Source: CAYYKK01 sp046351395 (GTDB lineage: Bacteria; Myxococcota_A; Polyangia; Polyangiales; Polyangiaceae). From it: DNA of 64,000 nucleotides. A program made the translations under genes and the position numbers. Position 1 is the first letter of the stretch; every line of letters starts with the position of its first letter. The notes beneath the pieces were generated by a model. It was not told the origin of the DNA and did not search any database. It saw nothing but the letters and a program-made list of their open reading frames with translations. This document shows, one piece after another, positions 8,222-16,455 of this stretch. The DNA lies in NCBI GenBank assembly GCA_046351395.1, contig JAXLYP010000020.1:124001-188000 (forward strand). Direction: 5' to 3'.

Positions 8222-8863
8222 TCACGGCGCGGCGCTCGGCGCCCCGTGCGCGCCCGTGATCGCGCCCTTGGCGACGACTCGGCCATCCACCGAGGCCTCT
8301 ACGGCGAAGCGCGCGAGCGCGCCGAACGTCTTCACGCGGGTCACGAAGAAGTCGATCCGCTCGCCCGCGAACACCGGCGCGACGAGCTTCACGTCCACCG
8401 CGGCCGCGAGGCCGCGACGCAGGGCCGGATCGGCGCCCTCGTCGAGCGCGCCGAAGCGCTGCCGAGCGTCCGGTCGAAACCCCGGATCGAGGCGCGCCCC
8501 GAGCTCGAGGTTCCGGAGGAGCGGCAGCAGATCGTCGGGCTCTCCGCCGCTCGCCATCGCGACACGCTCGAGCGCGCCGAGCACCGCGAGCACGTTGCAC
8601 GACTGGCCCATCCCCTCGATCGTGTAGACACCCGGCCAGAGGTGGAGCCCCGGGAAGTGCCCATCGAAGACGCTCTCGTTCGAGCTGACGTGCCGGCTCG
8701 TCCAGAGCGAGGGCTGCGGCGCGCGCGCGTAGGCGACGACGCGATCGATCATGAGGAACGGGCGCCGATGAGGCAGGAGCGCTTCGATGACGTCGGGGCC
8801 GAGCGCGAGCGGCGCGCGAGCGGCTTCGAGGACGCCTCGGTCGATGGATGGAGTCTCGGACAC
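8222..8863 (-). CDS. FabZ/FabA-type hotdog protein (3-hydroxyacyl-ACP dehydratase-like)
   Basis: 213 residues from a GTG start. LLPHRRPFLMIDRV (29-42) and FDGHFPGLHLWPGVYTIEGMGQ span the dehydratase active site, with His69 and Glu83 at the positions of the FabZ catalytic pair. At about 213 residues it is longer than FabZ (about 150) because of a mid-domain insertion around 95-145. It therefore may act on a specialised acyl chain (secondary metabolite or lipid) rather than in housekeeping fatty-acid synthesis. No other fatty-acid genes are adjacent. The kinase gene starts 97 bp downstream in the same direction. Confidence 0.8.
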   Translation of the reverse strand: MSETPSIDRGVLEAARAPLALGPDVIEALLPHRRPFLMIDRVVAYARAPQPSLWTSRHVSSNESVFDGHFPGLHLWPGVYTIEGMGQSCNVLAVLGALERVAMASGGEPDDLLPLLRNLELGARLDPGFRPDARQRFGALDEGADPALRRGLAAAVDVKLVAPVFAGERIDFFVTRVKTFGALARFAVEASVDGRVVAKGAITGAHGAPSAAP

Positions 8864-8997
8864 GCGCGGATGATCGCGGATGCGCCGCGACAGGGAAAGC
8901 CGGCTGCGGACGCGAGAGCGCTCATCCGTGCGAACGACCGGTCCGGCGTGTCGCGTTCTTTCAAGAGCGCGCAGCCGGAGCGCGCTACGACGGGCGC

Positions 8998-9387
8998 ATG
9001 GAAGCCAAAGGCACGTTCGACATCGAGATGAACGCGGAGCCGCCGTACGACCTCGTGGACGGGGTGTCGCTCGCGCGCGTCCGCTTCGAGAAGCGCTTCG
9101 CGGGCCCGCTCGACGCCAAGAGCCACGTCGAGATGCTGGGCGCGCGCACGCCCGTCGCGACCTCCGCGGGGTACGTCGCCGTGGAGCGCGTGACCGGAGC
9201 GCTCGGCGGGCGCCGCGGTACGTTCGTGCTCCTCCACCGCGGCGTGATGAGCGCGGCGGGCCGGGATCTCACGGTGACCGTCGTCCCGGACTCCGGCACG
9301 GGGGAGCTCCAGGGGCTCACGGGTCGCATGGAGATCGAGGTCGTCGAGGGCCAGCACCGCTACGCGTTCGACTACGCGCTCCCCTGA
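8998..9387 (+). CDS. DUF3224 domain protein
   Basis: 129 residues from ATG 8998. The whole protein is the DUF3224 domain: MEAKGTFDIEMN start, RFEKRFAGPLDAKS, the conserved TSAGYVAVERVTGALGGRRG core, LHRGVM, VVPDSGTGELQGLTG and a HRYAFDYALP end. The family is a small beta-barrel related to allene-oxide-cyclase-like folds, and no function is established. There is no signal peptide. It is divergent from the FabZ-like gene (134-bp spacer) and convergent with the DJ-1 gene. Confidence 0.88.
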   Translation: MEAKGTFDIEMNAEPPYDLVDGVSLARVRFEKRFAGPLDAKSHVEMLGARTPVATSAGYVAVERVTGALGGRRGTFVLLHRGVMSAAGRDLTVTVVPDSGTGELQGLTGRMEIEVVEGQHRYAFDYALP

Positions 9388-9434
9388 GCTCGAGCACCGC
9401 ACCTGTCGAAGCCCGAACGAATGCGCTCGAGCTC
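9386..9434. terminator. Inverted repeat between convergent genes
   Basis: GAGCTCGAGC (9386-9395) and its complement GCTCGAGCTC (9425-9434) form a 10-bp stem around a 29-nt loop. It starts at the stop codon of the DUF3224 gene, before the convergent DJ-1 gene end. There is no T-run, so a bidirectional terminator role is an inference. Confidence 0.4.
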
Positions 9435-9463
9435 GAGGGAGAGGGCGCGCATACGACGGCCTT

Positions 9464-10165
9464 TCAACGGGTTCGGTGCTCGAACTGGAGCAGCCGACGG
9501 GCCGCCTCCTCGGCCTCCGCGCGGCGCTGCGGGAGGATCCCGGCGTTGCGCTGTTCGATGATCGCGCGGACCTCCTCTGGCGCCGTCTCGGGGCGGCCCG
9601 CGGTGAACGGCGGAGCCGGCGCGTACTCGATCGCGAGCTGGATCGCCTGCGCGACCGTGGGTCCGGCGAGCTCGGCGGCGACGACGAGCGCGAAGTCGAT
9701 CCCCGCCGTGACGCCGCCCCCGGTGATGATGTCCCCGTCCCGCACGACGCGGCCCGCGTCCGGGATCGCGCCGAACAGCGTCAGCATGTCGCGCCACGCC
9801 CAATGGCAGCCCGCGCGCTTGCCGCGGAGCAGGCCGGCCGCGCCGAGGACGAGGGAGCCCGTGCACACCGACGTGAGGTACTTCGCTCCCGCCGCGAGGC
9901 GGCGGAGCTCCGCGAGGAGGGACGCGTCGAGCGCCGCCTCGGTCGCGGTGACGCCGCCGGGGACGAGCAGCAAATCGCAGCGCTCGACGTCGCGGAGCGC
10001 CTTCGTCCCCGCGAACACCAGGCCGCCATCCGACCGAACGTCCCCCCCGTCGACGGACGCGACGACGACCTCCGTGTCGGGGAGCCGGTAGAGCACGGTG
10101 TGCGGCCCCGTGAAGTCGAGCTGCGTGAACCCCTGGAAGAGCGCTTCGACGATGACGAATGGCAT
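9464..10165 (-). CDS. DJ-1/PfpI family protein, isonitrile hydratase-like
   Basis: 233 residues from ATG 10165. The protein closely follows Pseudomonas isonitrile (cyclohexyl-isocyanide) hydratase throughout: LDFTGPH with Asp17, a VPGG loop (68-71), the nucleophile elbow SVCTGSLVLGAAGLLRGKRA with Cys101, a CHWAW segment, GGGVTAGIDFAL and the late IEYAPAPPFTAG motif. The cysteine and Asp17 fall at the numbers reported for the Pseudomonas enzyme, which hydrates isonitriles to N-formamides. Substrate specificity here is inferred. It is divergent from the GlxA-type regulator with a 60-bp shared promoter region, so regulation by that protein is plausible. Confidence 0.85.
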   Translation of the reverse strand: MPFVIVEALFQGFTQLDFTGPHTVLYRLPDTEVVVASVDGGDVRSDGGLVFAGTKALRDVERCDLLLVPGGVTATEAALDASLLAELRRLAAGAKYLTSVCTGSLVLGAAGLLRGKRAGCHWAWRDMLTLFGAIPDAGRVVRDGDIITGGGVTAGIDFALVVAAELAGPTVAQAIQLAIEYAPAPPFTAGRPETAPEEVRAIIEQRNAGILPQRRAEAEEAARRLLQFEHRTR

Positions 10166-10225
10166 GCCCTCGATATGCCTCGCGAGCGGCCTGGCGCAAA
10201 TGACATACTTCCCACGATTTCTGCC

Positions 10226-11179
10226 ATGCGCCCTCCAGCCCGACGCCTCGCGTTCGTCGTCTTTCCTGGCTTTCAGATCCTGGACGTGACCGGGCCGATA
10301 GCGGCGTTCGAGATCGCCGCGCGCTTCGCGCCCGGCGCCTACGCGCTGTCCGTCGTCGGGGCGCGCGCCGGCCGGGTGTCGAGCTCGTCCGGCGTCGCCC
10401 TCGACGCGGCGCCGGCGACGCACCGGACGCGGTGGCACACGATCCTCGTGAGCGGCGGTGAAGGGACGCGCGCCCCCATCGAGCCTGCGCTCCGGCGGTT
10501 CCTCCTCGGCGCCCCCGCGCGGGTGGAGCGGATCGCGAGCGTCTGCTCGGGTGCGTTCCTCCTCGCCGCGCTCGGCCTGCTCGACGGCCGCCGCGCGACC
10601 ACGCATTGGACACGGTGCGCGTCGCTCGCGCGGCGCTTCCCCGCGGTGCGCGTGGAGCCCGATCGGATCTTCACGCGGGACGGACCCGTCTGGACGTCCG
10701 CGGGGATCACGGCGGGGATCGATCTCGCGCTCGCCATGATCGGAGAGGATCTCGGCGAAGACGTAGCGCGGCGCACGGCGCGCCAGCTCGTCGTCTACCA
10801 CCGGCGGCCGGGCGGGCAGTCCCAGTTCTCGGAGCTCCTCGAGCTGGACCGCGGGGAGCCCGCGTTCGCGGAGCTCCTCGGCTGGGCCCGCGCGCGCCTC
10901 CGCGAGGATCTCGGCGTCGCGCGACTCGCGAAGAGAGCGGGGATGAGCCCTCGCAACTTCGCTCGTCGCTTCGTGGCGGCGACCGGCGTCACCCCGGCGC
11001 GCGCGATCGAGCGCGTGCGCGTCGAGGTCGCGCGCGAGCTCGTCGAGCGCGCCCGAGGCTCGATCGAGGAGGCCGCGGAGCGCGCGGGCTTCGGCGACCC
11101 CGAGCGCATGCGGCGGGCCTTCGTGCGCGCGTTCGGTCAGCCGCCCCAGGCGCTCCGGCGCGCGGCCCGATCGCGCTGA
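10226..11179 (+). CDS. GlxA-family transcriptional regulator (DJ-1 domain + AraC helix-turn-helix)
   Basis: 317 residues from ATG 10226. The N-terminal domain (about 5-190) is a DJ-1/PfpI fold (FVVFPGFQILDVTGPIAAFE, SVCSGAFLLAALGLLDGRRA with Cys107, TSAGITAGIDLAL). The C-terminal domain (about 215-315) is an AraC-type double helix-turn-helix (LGVARLAKRAGMSPRNFARRF, SIEEAAERAGFGDPERMRRAF, ending FGQPP). This is the normal size and order for GlxA-type activators. The N-terminal domain is a relative of the divergent neighbour, suggesting a ligand shared with, or made from, that enzyme's substrate. Confidence 0.92.
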   Translation: MRPPARRLAFVVFPGFQILDVTGPIAAFEIAARFAPGAYALSVVGARAGRVSSSSGVALDAAPATHRTRWHTILVSGGEGTRAPIEPALRRFLLGAPARVERIASVCSGAFLLAALGLLDGRRATTHWTRCASLARRFPAVRVEPDRIFTRDGPVWTSAGITAGIDLALAMIGEDLGEDVARRTARQLVVYHRRPGGQSQFSELLELDRGEPAFAELLGWARARLREDLGVARLAKRAGMSPRNFARRFVAATGVTPARAIERVRVEVARELVERARGSIEEAAERAGFGDPERMRRAFVRAFGQPPQALRRAARSR

Positions 11180-11280
11180 TCGGAGGCACCCGCCTTGCAC
11201 CGACGGGGGCGACGCGCGCCGCTTCGCTTCCTTATCGCTTCCTTTCTCGCGGCGCCCGGCTCCCCACGACGAGGTCCCCC

Positions 11281-13176
11281 ATGACAACGCTGTCGCACTC
11301 TCTGCGGCCCCGGCCGGAGGTGCAACGGGCGCCGTCGGCGCGTCCGCTCCTCGCGCTCCTCGCCCTGCTCTCGAGCGCCGTGATCGCAGGCTGCCCGGAC
11401 ACCGGCGCCGCTCCCCCGAACGGGCCGAGCCCAGCGCCGCCCACGCGCGTGGATCCTCCTCCCGCGCAGACGACCATCATCGCGGCGGTGCGCCCGCCGC
11501 CCATCAGCGGGGGGACGCTCCTCGTCACGAAGGACGGCGCGCGCGCCTTCGCCGCGGACTCGGACCGAGACCGCGTCGTCGAGATCTCCATCACGGGCAC
11601 GGCGCCGGTGGTGTCGCGCGAGATCCCGCTCACCGCGGGGGACGAGCCGGGGCGCCTCGTCGAGGACGACGCGGCCCACGTCCACGTCGTCTCGCGGGGG
11701 ACGGGCGCGATCGTCTCGATCGATCGAGCGACGGGCTCGGTCGCTGGGCGCCGCTACGCCTGCCCCGCCCCGCGCGGCCTCGCGTTCGACGCGGCGACGC
11801 ATCAGCTCTTCGTGGCGTGCGTCGGCGGTGAGATCGTCGCGATGCCCGCAGATCCCAAGAGCACCGCGAAGTCCACGATCCGCACGTCCGCCGACCTCCG
11901 GGACGTCTCGGTGCAGGGCGACCGCCTCTTCGTCTCTCGCTTCCGATCCGCGGAGCTCCTCGTGCTGGACCGCGAGGGTCACGTGCTCGAGGGCTCCGCG
12001 CCCCCCGAGATGGAGGACGCGATCACCGCGCAGCGGCTCGCCCCGGCCGTCGCGTGGCGCGCGACGCCGCTCCCTGGCGGGGGGATGCTCATGGTGCACC
12101 AGCGAGCGATGGCGTCCGTTCTGCCGCAGCCGAGCGGCGACGCGCCGCCCGCGTACTACGGACCGAGCTGCTGGGACGCGATCGTGCAGCCGTCCGTCAC
12201 GCTGTACGACGCGGAGGGCCACGTGTTCACGCAGCCCGGCGGCGGACGTCTCGCGAACCTCGTGCTCCCGGTGGACGCGGCGATCACGCCCGACGGCACG
12301 CGCATCGCCGTCGTGAGCGCCGCGAGCGGCGTCGTCGTCGACGCCCCCGCGGCGACGTTCCGAGCGTCCGACTGGTGCGGCGAGGGTCCGCCGATCGGCA
12401 CGCGCTCCCTCGTCGTCCCGGGCACACCCGTCGCGACCGCGTACGACGCGGCGGGGCGCCTCTTCGTGCAGACGCGCGAGCCCGCGGCGCTCTGGACGTG
12501 GGAGGCGGGACAATCGGTCGGCGGCTCGATCCCGCTCGGCGGAAGGAGCGTGCGCGACACGGGTCACGAGCTCTTCCACGGCAACCCGGACGGCATCGCG
12601 ACCATCGCGTGCGCGTCGTGCCACCCCGAGGGCCGCGACGACGGGCGCGTCTATTCGTTCGCGGATCACGGTCCGCGGCGGACGATCCCGATCACCGGCG
12701 GGCTGCTCGAGACCGCGCCGTTCCACTGGGAGGGTGACCTCGAGGGGATGACGGAGCTCATGGACGCGATCTTCGTGAAGCGGATGGGCGGCAAGCCCCA
12801 AGACGCGACGCGGATCGGCGCCGTGTCGACGTGGATCGAGGCGCTCCCCGACGTACCCGCGTCCCCCGAGGTCGATCACGCGGCCGCCGCGCGCGGCAAG
12901 GCGCTGTTCGAGGACGTCGAGGTCGGCTGCTACGACTGCCACGGCGGCCCGCGCTTCACGGACGCCGAGACGGTGGACGTCGGCACGGGAGGCAAGTTCC
13001 AGGTTCCGTCGCTCGTCGGCCTCGCGCACGGCGGCCCGTATCTGCACGACGGCTGCGCGCCCACGCTCCGCGATCGCTTCACCGATCCGTGCGGAGGCGG
13101 AGATCAACACGGCCACACGTCGCAGCTCGACGAGGCGCAGATCTCCGATCTGATCGCCTACCTCGAGACGCTCTGA
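11281..13176 (+). CDS. Beta-propeller / dihaem cytochrome c peroxidase-like lipoprotein
   Basis: 631 residues from ATG 11281. A lipoprotein signal ends in the lipobox VIAGC (Cys38). Residues about 80-430 show repeated strands with short motifs such as TKDGARAFAADSDRDRVVEI and TPDGTRIAVV, as expected for a YVTN/NHL-like propeller. The C-terminal third holds two class-c haem sites, CASCH (444-448) and CYDCH (550-554), in a MauG/cytochrome c peroxidase-like arrangement. The protein is probably periplasmic or surface-anchored and involved in electron transfer or peroxide chemistry. The 100-bp gap from the upstream gene suggests its own promoter. Confidence 0.8.
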   Translation: MTTLSHSLRPRPEVQRAPSARPLLALLALLSSAVIAGCPDTGAAPPNGPSPAPPTRVDPPPAQTTIIAAVRPPPISGGTLLVTKDGARAFAADSDRDRVVEISITGTAPVVSREIPLTAGDEPGRLVEDDAAHVHVVSRGTGAIVSIDRATGSVAGRRYACPAPRGLAFDAATHQLFVACVGGEIVAMPADPKSTAKSTIRTSADLRDVSVQGDRLFVSRFRSAELLVLDREGHVLEGSAPPEMEDAITAQRLAPAVAWRATPLPGGGMLMVHQRAMASVLPQPSGDAPPAYYGPSCWDAIVQPSVTLYDAEGHVFTQPGGGRLANLVLPVDAAITPDGTRIAVVSAASGVVVDAPAATFRASDWCGEGPPIGTRSLVVPGTPVATAYDAAGRLFVQTREPAALWTWEAGQSVGGSIPLGGRSVRDTGHELFHGNPDGIATIACASCHPEGRDDGRVYSFADHGPRRTIPITGGLLETAPFHWEGDLEGMTELMDAIFVKRMGGKPQDATRIGAVSTWIEALPDVPASPEVDHAAAARGKALFEDVEVGCYDCHGGPRFTDAETVDVGTGGKFQVPSLVGLAHGGPYLHDGCAPTLRDRFTDPCGGGDQHGHTSQLDEAQISDLIAYLETL

Positions 13177-13186
13177 GCTCGCGCGC

Positions 13187-14326
13187 CTACTTGCACTTGC
13201 GGGGGCCGAGCGGCAGCGACTGATCCGTCGCGATGCCGAGCTTCATCACGGAGTGGTGCTGGGTGCCGAGGTAGTAGTGCGTCTCCTCCGGCGTGCCGCC
13301 GATGCTCGAGAGGTCCCCGGGGCCCGTCTCGTACCCGGCAGCGACGACGACGGCGCGTGAGAGGTCGTCACCGCGCTGGAGGATCATGCGCGTCCCCTTC
13401 GGGGGACGCGCCGCGGCCGTCCAGTACATGTTCACGTACCAGCCCTCGTCGGCGACCGGGAAATCGGCTGGATCGCCGATGCCCGCCCCGAAGAACGTGC
13501 CGCCGCCCTCCTTGGGAGCCCAGACCTGCGTCCGGTGCATGACGAGGTTCGTGGCCGCCTGCGAGAGCGCGAAGTGCGCGTCGAGCTCGTCCGTCTCCGT
13601 CATGGGAAACGGCATCGGCTCTTCCTGCGTGACGAGGTGCGCCTCCATCACCACGGGACCGGTCGCCGGCATCGCGAGGTGGTTGCCGCCGTCGCCGACG
13701 CGCGCCATCTCGCCGGTCTCCATCGCGCAGGCGCCCTCGACGACGGGGATGAAGCCGATGTCGATCTTGTACGCCCCGGGGAACGCCTGCGACGCGTTCG
13801 CCCAGCTGTCCGCGACCACCCAGACGTGCCCGGCCTTCACGTCCGCGCGCGCCTCGATGTCCCCCCGATCGAGGCAGTTCGTTCCTTTCGGCGCTGCGGG
13901 ATCGAGATCGCTCAGGATGTGCACGTCCACGTCGACGCCCGCGCCGTCGTACACCGCGACCGAGAGGAACCCATCCGTCGGGACGTCGACCCGGTAGTAG
14001 ATCTCGGGGCCGCTCTCGTTCGTGTCCGCCGCGCAGTCGTAGGCGTCGATCTTCGAGACGCCGGTGCTCGTGTCGCGGTCGTCCGTGAACGGGAACGTGC
14101 CCACGCAGGTCACGCCCGCGGGGCACGGACCGCCGCCCGTGGACGTCGTCGCGCCCGAGCCTCCCGCCCCACCCTCACCGCTCGTCGTCGTCGTCGCGGT
14201 CGTGGTGGCGCCGTGCCCTCCGATGCCCGTGCTCGCCGTGGAGTCCGGGTTGATGACGTTCGTCGTCGTGCACGCGCACGCGAGCGCGAGCGCGGAAGCG
14301 AACCCGAGCGCCCCCCGGAGGCTCAC
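13187..14326 (-). CDS. Uncharacterised lipoprotein, possibly with a pre-peptidase C-terminal-like domain
   Basis: 379 residues. The GTG at 14326 is chosen because it overlaps the stop of the upstream gene (GTGA) and starts a lipoprotein signal (VSLRGALGFASALALACAC). A Thr/Ser/Gly-rich linker (about 22-70) precedes a beta-rich region (YYRVDVPTDGFLSVAVYD and DVDVHILSD) reminiscent of PPC-type domains. Residues about 205-379 match nothing recognised. It includes HFALSQAATNLVMHRTQVW and several Met and Trp residues. It is translationally coupled to the upstream propeller lipoprotein, so the two probably act together on the cell surface. Confidence 0.75.
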   Translation of the reverse strand: MSLRGALGFASALALACACTTTNVINPDSTASTGIGGHGATTTATTTTSGEGGAGGSGATTSTGGGPCPAGVTCVGTFPFTDDRDTSTGVSKIDAYDCAADTNESGPEIYYRVDVPTDGFLSVAVYDGAGVDVDVHILSDLDPAAPKGTNCLDRGDIEARADVKAGHVWVVADSWANASQAFPGAYKIDIGFIPVVEGACAMETGEMARVGDGGNHLAMPATGPVVMEAHLVTQEEPMPFPMTETDELDAHFALSQAATNLVMHRTQVWAPKEGGGTFFGAGIGDPADFPVADEGWYVNMYWTAAARPPKGTRMILQRGDDLSRAVVVAAGYETGPGDLSSIGGTPEETHYYLGTQHHSVMKLGIATDQSLPLGPRKCK

Positions 14327-15279
14327 TGCGGGACCACGGGCGCGAGGGTGCTCGATCCGGCGCCCCAGAACACGAGGCCCCCGGCCGTCGACACGGGCGT
14401 CGTGATCAGGGCGTTGCCCTGGATCTTGAGCTCGAAGAGCTGCCCCCCGCTCGTGAAGCCGTAGCTCGAGCCGCCCCAGAACGCGAAGCCGAAGATCTTC
14501 GAGTACGTGCCGATCTGACCGTAGTTCTTGATGAGCTTGCCGGTCTGCGGGTTCACCTCCGCGAGGCAGTCGTTCGGGGAGCACTCGTTGTTGTCGCCGC
14601 CCTTCAGCGTGAGGTAGGTCGGCCCGTTCTTCACGGACACGATGTCCCCGCTCGAGACCACGCTCTCGGTCCACACGTTGCCGATCTTCGTGATTTTACC
14701 GTCCGTCGTGTTGATTTGGACGTACTGGTTCTTGTTGATCGGGTTCGGCTCGACGACGTAACCCACGAGCGCCTCCTCGTTCGGATCGAGGGTGCCGGCG
14801 GGCACGAACGAGAGCGAGTTCGGGTAGTCGCCTGCGGCGATCTTCGTGCACGAAGCGTCCTCTTTCTTCACGGTGTAGAGGCCGAGGTGGCTCGTCACGT
14901 AGATGGTCGAGTCCTTGTCGAGCGCCATGTCCATGATGCCCGTCTTCGAGAAGTCCGCCGTGACCTCACAGCCCGTGAACTTCCCGATCGTGGTCACCTG
15001 CTTGGAGATGGGATCGAGCTCGTAGAGCGTGTCCGGGCTGTGGAAGAACACCTCGGCCAGCGCCGGGGGCCCGCCGCCGGTGCCCGTCATGAAGCCGGAG
15101 CTCGACGACCCGTTCGTCGTGCTCGAGGTCGTGCTTCCGGACGCGCTCGACGTCGACGTCGACGACGTCGCGCCGCCCGCGCCGCCGGTGCTGTCGGTCG
15201 TCCCCGCCGCGCACCCGACGAACGCCCCGATGCCGGCGAGTCCCAACGTAAGCCCAAGAGAAAGGCGAAGGTGCTTCAT
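14323..15279 (-). CDS. Uncharacterised lipoprotein with propeller-like repeats
   Basis: 318 residues with a signal and lipobox (GAFVGC, Cys23). A Thr/Ser/Gly-rich linker (24-75) is typical of myxobacterial surface lipoproteins. The remainder has the strand-turn pattern of beta-propellers: FHSPDTLYELDPISKQVT, ALDKDSTIYVTSHLGLYTV and AEVNPQTGKLIKNYGQIG. There is no enzymatic signature. It is the first gene of a two-gene operon, and the downstream gene begins inside its stop codon. Ligand binding or protein interaction is the likely job. Confidence 0.75.
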   Translation of the reverse strand: MKHLRLSLGLTLGLAGIGAFVGCAAGTTDSTGGAGGATSSTSTSSASGSTTSSTTNGSSSSGFMTGTGGGPPALAEVFFHSPDTLYELDPISKQVTTIGKFTGCEVTADFSKTGIMDMALDKDSTIYVTSHLGLYTVKKEDASCTKIAAGDYPNSLSFVPAGTLDPNEEALVGYVVEPNPINKNQYVQINTTDGKITKIGNVWTESVVSSGDIVSVKNGPTYLTLKGGDNNECSPNDCLAEVNPQTGKLIKNYGQIGTYSKIFGFAFWGGSSYGFTSGGQLFELKIQGNALITTPVSTAGGLVFWGAGSSTLAPVVPQ

Positions 15280-15322
15280 GTGTCTCCGATGCTGCTGACC
15301 GACCGTGCGCTGCGCCGCGATA

Positions 15323-16273
15323 TCACCCGCGACGAAACTCCATTTTGCGCTGGACCGTGCCCGACTTCATCACGATCTCGTAGGCCTCCTTCTCGAGGAG
15401 GGGGTGGACACCGCGCGGGGCGACACCCATCGGGTTCTTCTTCCGGGTGATGAACCCCATCAAGTACTGCACGTTCATCGCCTTCATTTGGCGGAGCACG
15501 TTCTTCATCTCCTTCGTCTTGTTCGCCCACGCGTAGGCGAACGCGCGAGCGCGGAGGAGCTGCGGCTTGAGGTCGGCGTAGGTGTCCTCGTTCGGGTCGA
15601 TCTTCTCGAGGAGCTCCACCGCGCGCGCGGCCTGCCCGGAGCGCGCCCAGGCCTCGCAGATGATCGCCGTGAGCGACGCCCGGCTCTTCGCGTCCTTGTG
15701 GCGCTTGAGGTCGATCGGATCGACGAGCTGCCGCGCCTCGTCCGTCTCGCCGAGGATGAGGTGGATCATCGCGCGCTGCGCGCGGGCCTCGTCCGCCTCG
15801 TTCGCGAGCACCTTCTGGAGGTTGATCTTCTCGAGCGTCTTGAGCGCGGCCCGGGGGTCCTCCTGCATCTGGAGCTGGGCCTTCGCGAAGATCGCCGCCG
15901 CGTCGTTCTCCTTGAAGTCGGAGTCGAGCTTCTCGAGCGCCTCCTTGCGGCCCTCCTTCGTGTCCGCCTTCTGGAGGATCGACGCGACCGCCTGCCTCTT
16001 CTTCCCCGTCTTCACGGCCCACCAGACGAACGCGAGGAGCGCCGCCGTGAGGACGCCGACGATGATCGTCAGCACGAGGTTCTGGACGAGCGCGACGATG
16101 ACCCAGACGATGACGAGGGGGATCCCGAGCCGGATCGCCATTCGCCGCATGTTCTCGGGCGAGAGCGGATCCTGCGCCGTCACCGCCGCCGCCTTGCGCG
16201 CGTTCGCGGTGACCTCCTCACGCTGGGCCTTCGCCTGCGCCTTCTTCGACGGTGCTTTCGTCGCCGTGGTCAT
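15323..16273 (-). CDS. Membrane protein with two N-terminal helices and a helical (TPR-like) C-terminus
   Basis: 316 residues from ATG 16273 (MTTATKAPSKK); the longer frame adds 12 residues without support. A Lys/Ala-rich start is followed by two adjacent hydrophobic helices (about 50-90, including IPLVIVWVIVALV and IIVGVLTAALLAFVWW). From about 100 to the end the sequence is helical and charged with TPR-like spacing (AAIFAKAQLQMQEDPRAALKTLEKI, AWARSGQAARAVELLEKIDP). It ends in a basic tail. It may act as a membrane-bound scaffold. No partner genes are adjacent. Confidence 0.75.
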   Translation of the reverse strand: MTTATKAPSKKAQAKAQREEVTANARKAAAVTAQDPLSPENMRRMAIRLGIPLVIVWVIVALVQNLVLTIIVGVLTAALLAFVWWAVKTGKKRQAVASILQKADTKEGRKEALEKLDSDFKENDAAAIFAKAQLQMQEDPRAALKTLEKINLQKVLANEADEARAQRAMIHLILGETDEARQLVDPIDLKRHKDAKSRASLTAIICEAWARSGQAARAVELLEKIDPNEDTYADLKPQLLRARAFAYAWANKTKEMKNVLRQMKAMNVQYLMGFITRKKNPMGVAPRGVHPLLEKEAYEIVMKSGTVQRKMEFRRG

Positions 16274-16455
16274 GCTGGGTGCCTTTTGCCGGGCGCGGCT
16301 ACATAGCACACCGTTCGCCGCGCCCGCTTCGACCGTGCGCAGCTTTGCTCACATCTTGAGCGCCCTCGGATCCATGGCCAGTCCGCGATCCATCCTGCCG
16401 GGGGCGCGAATGGCGTAGATGGGCCCTGGCTTCGCGACCGGCACACCGGTTGCTC

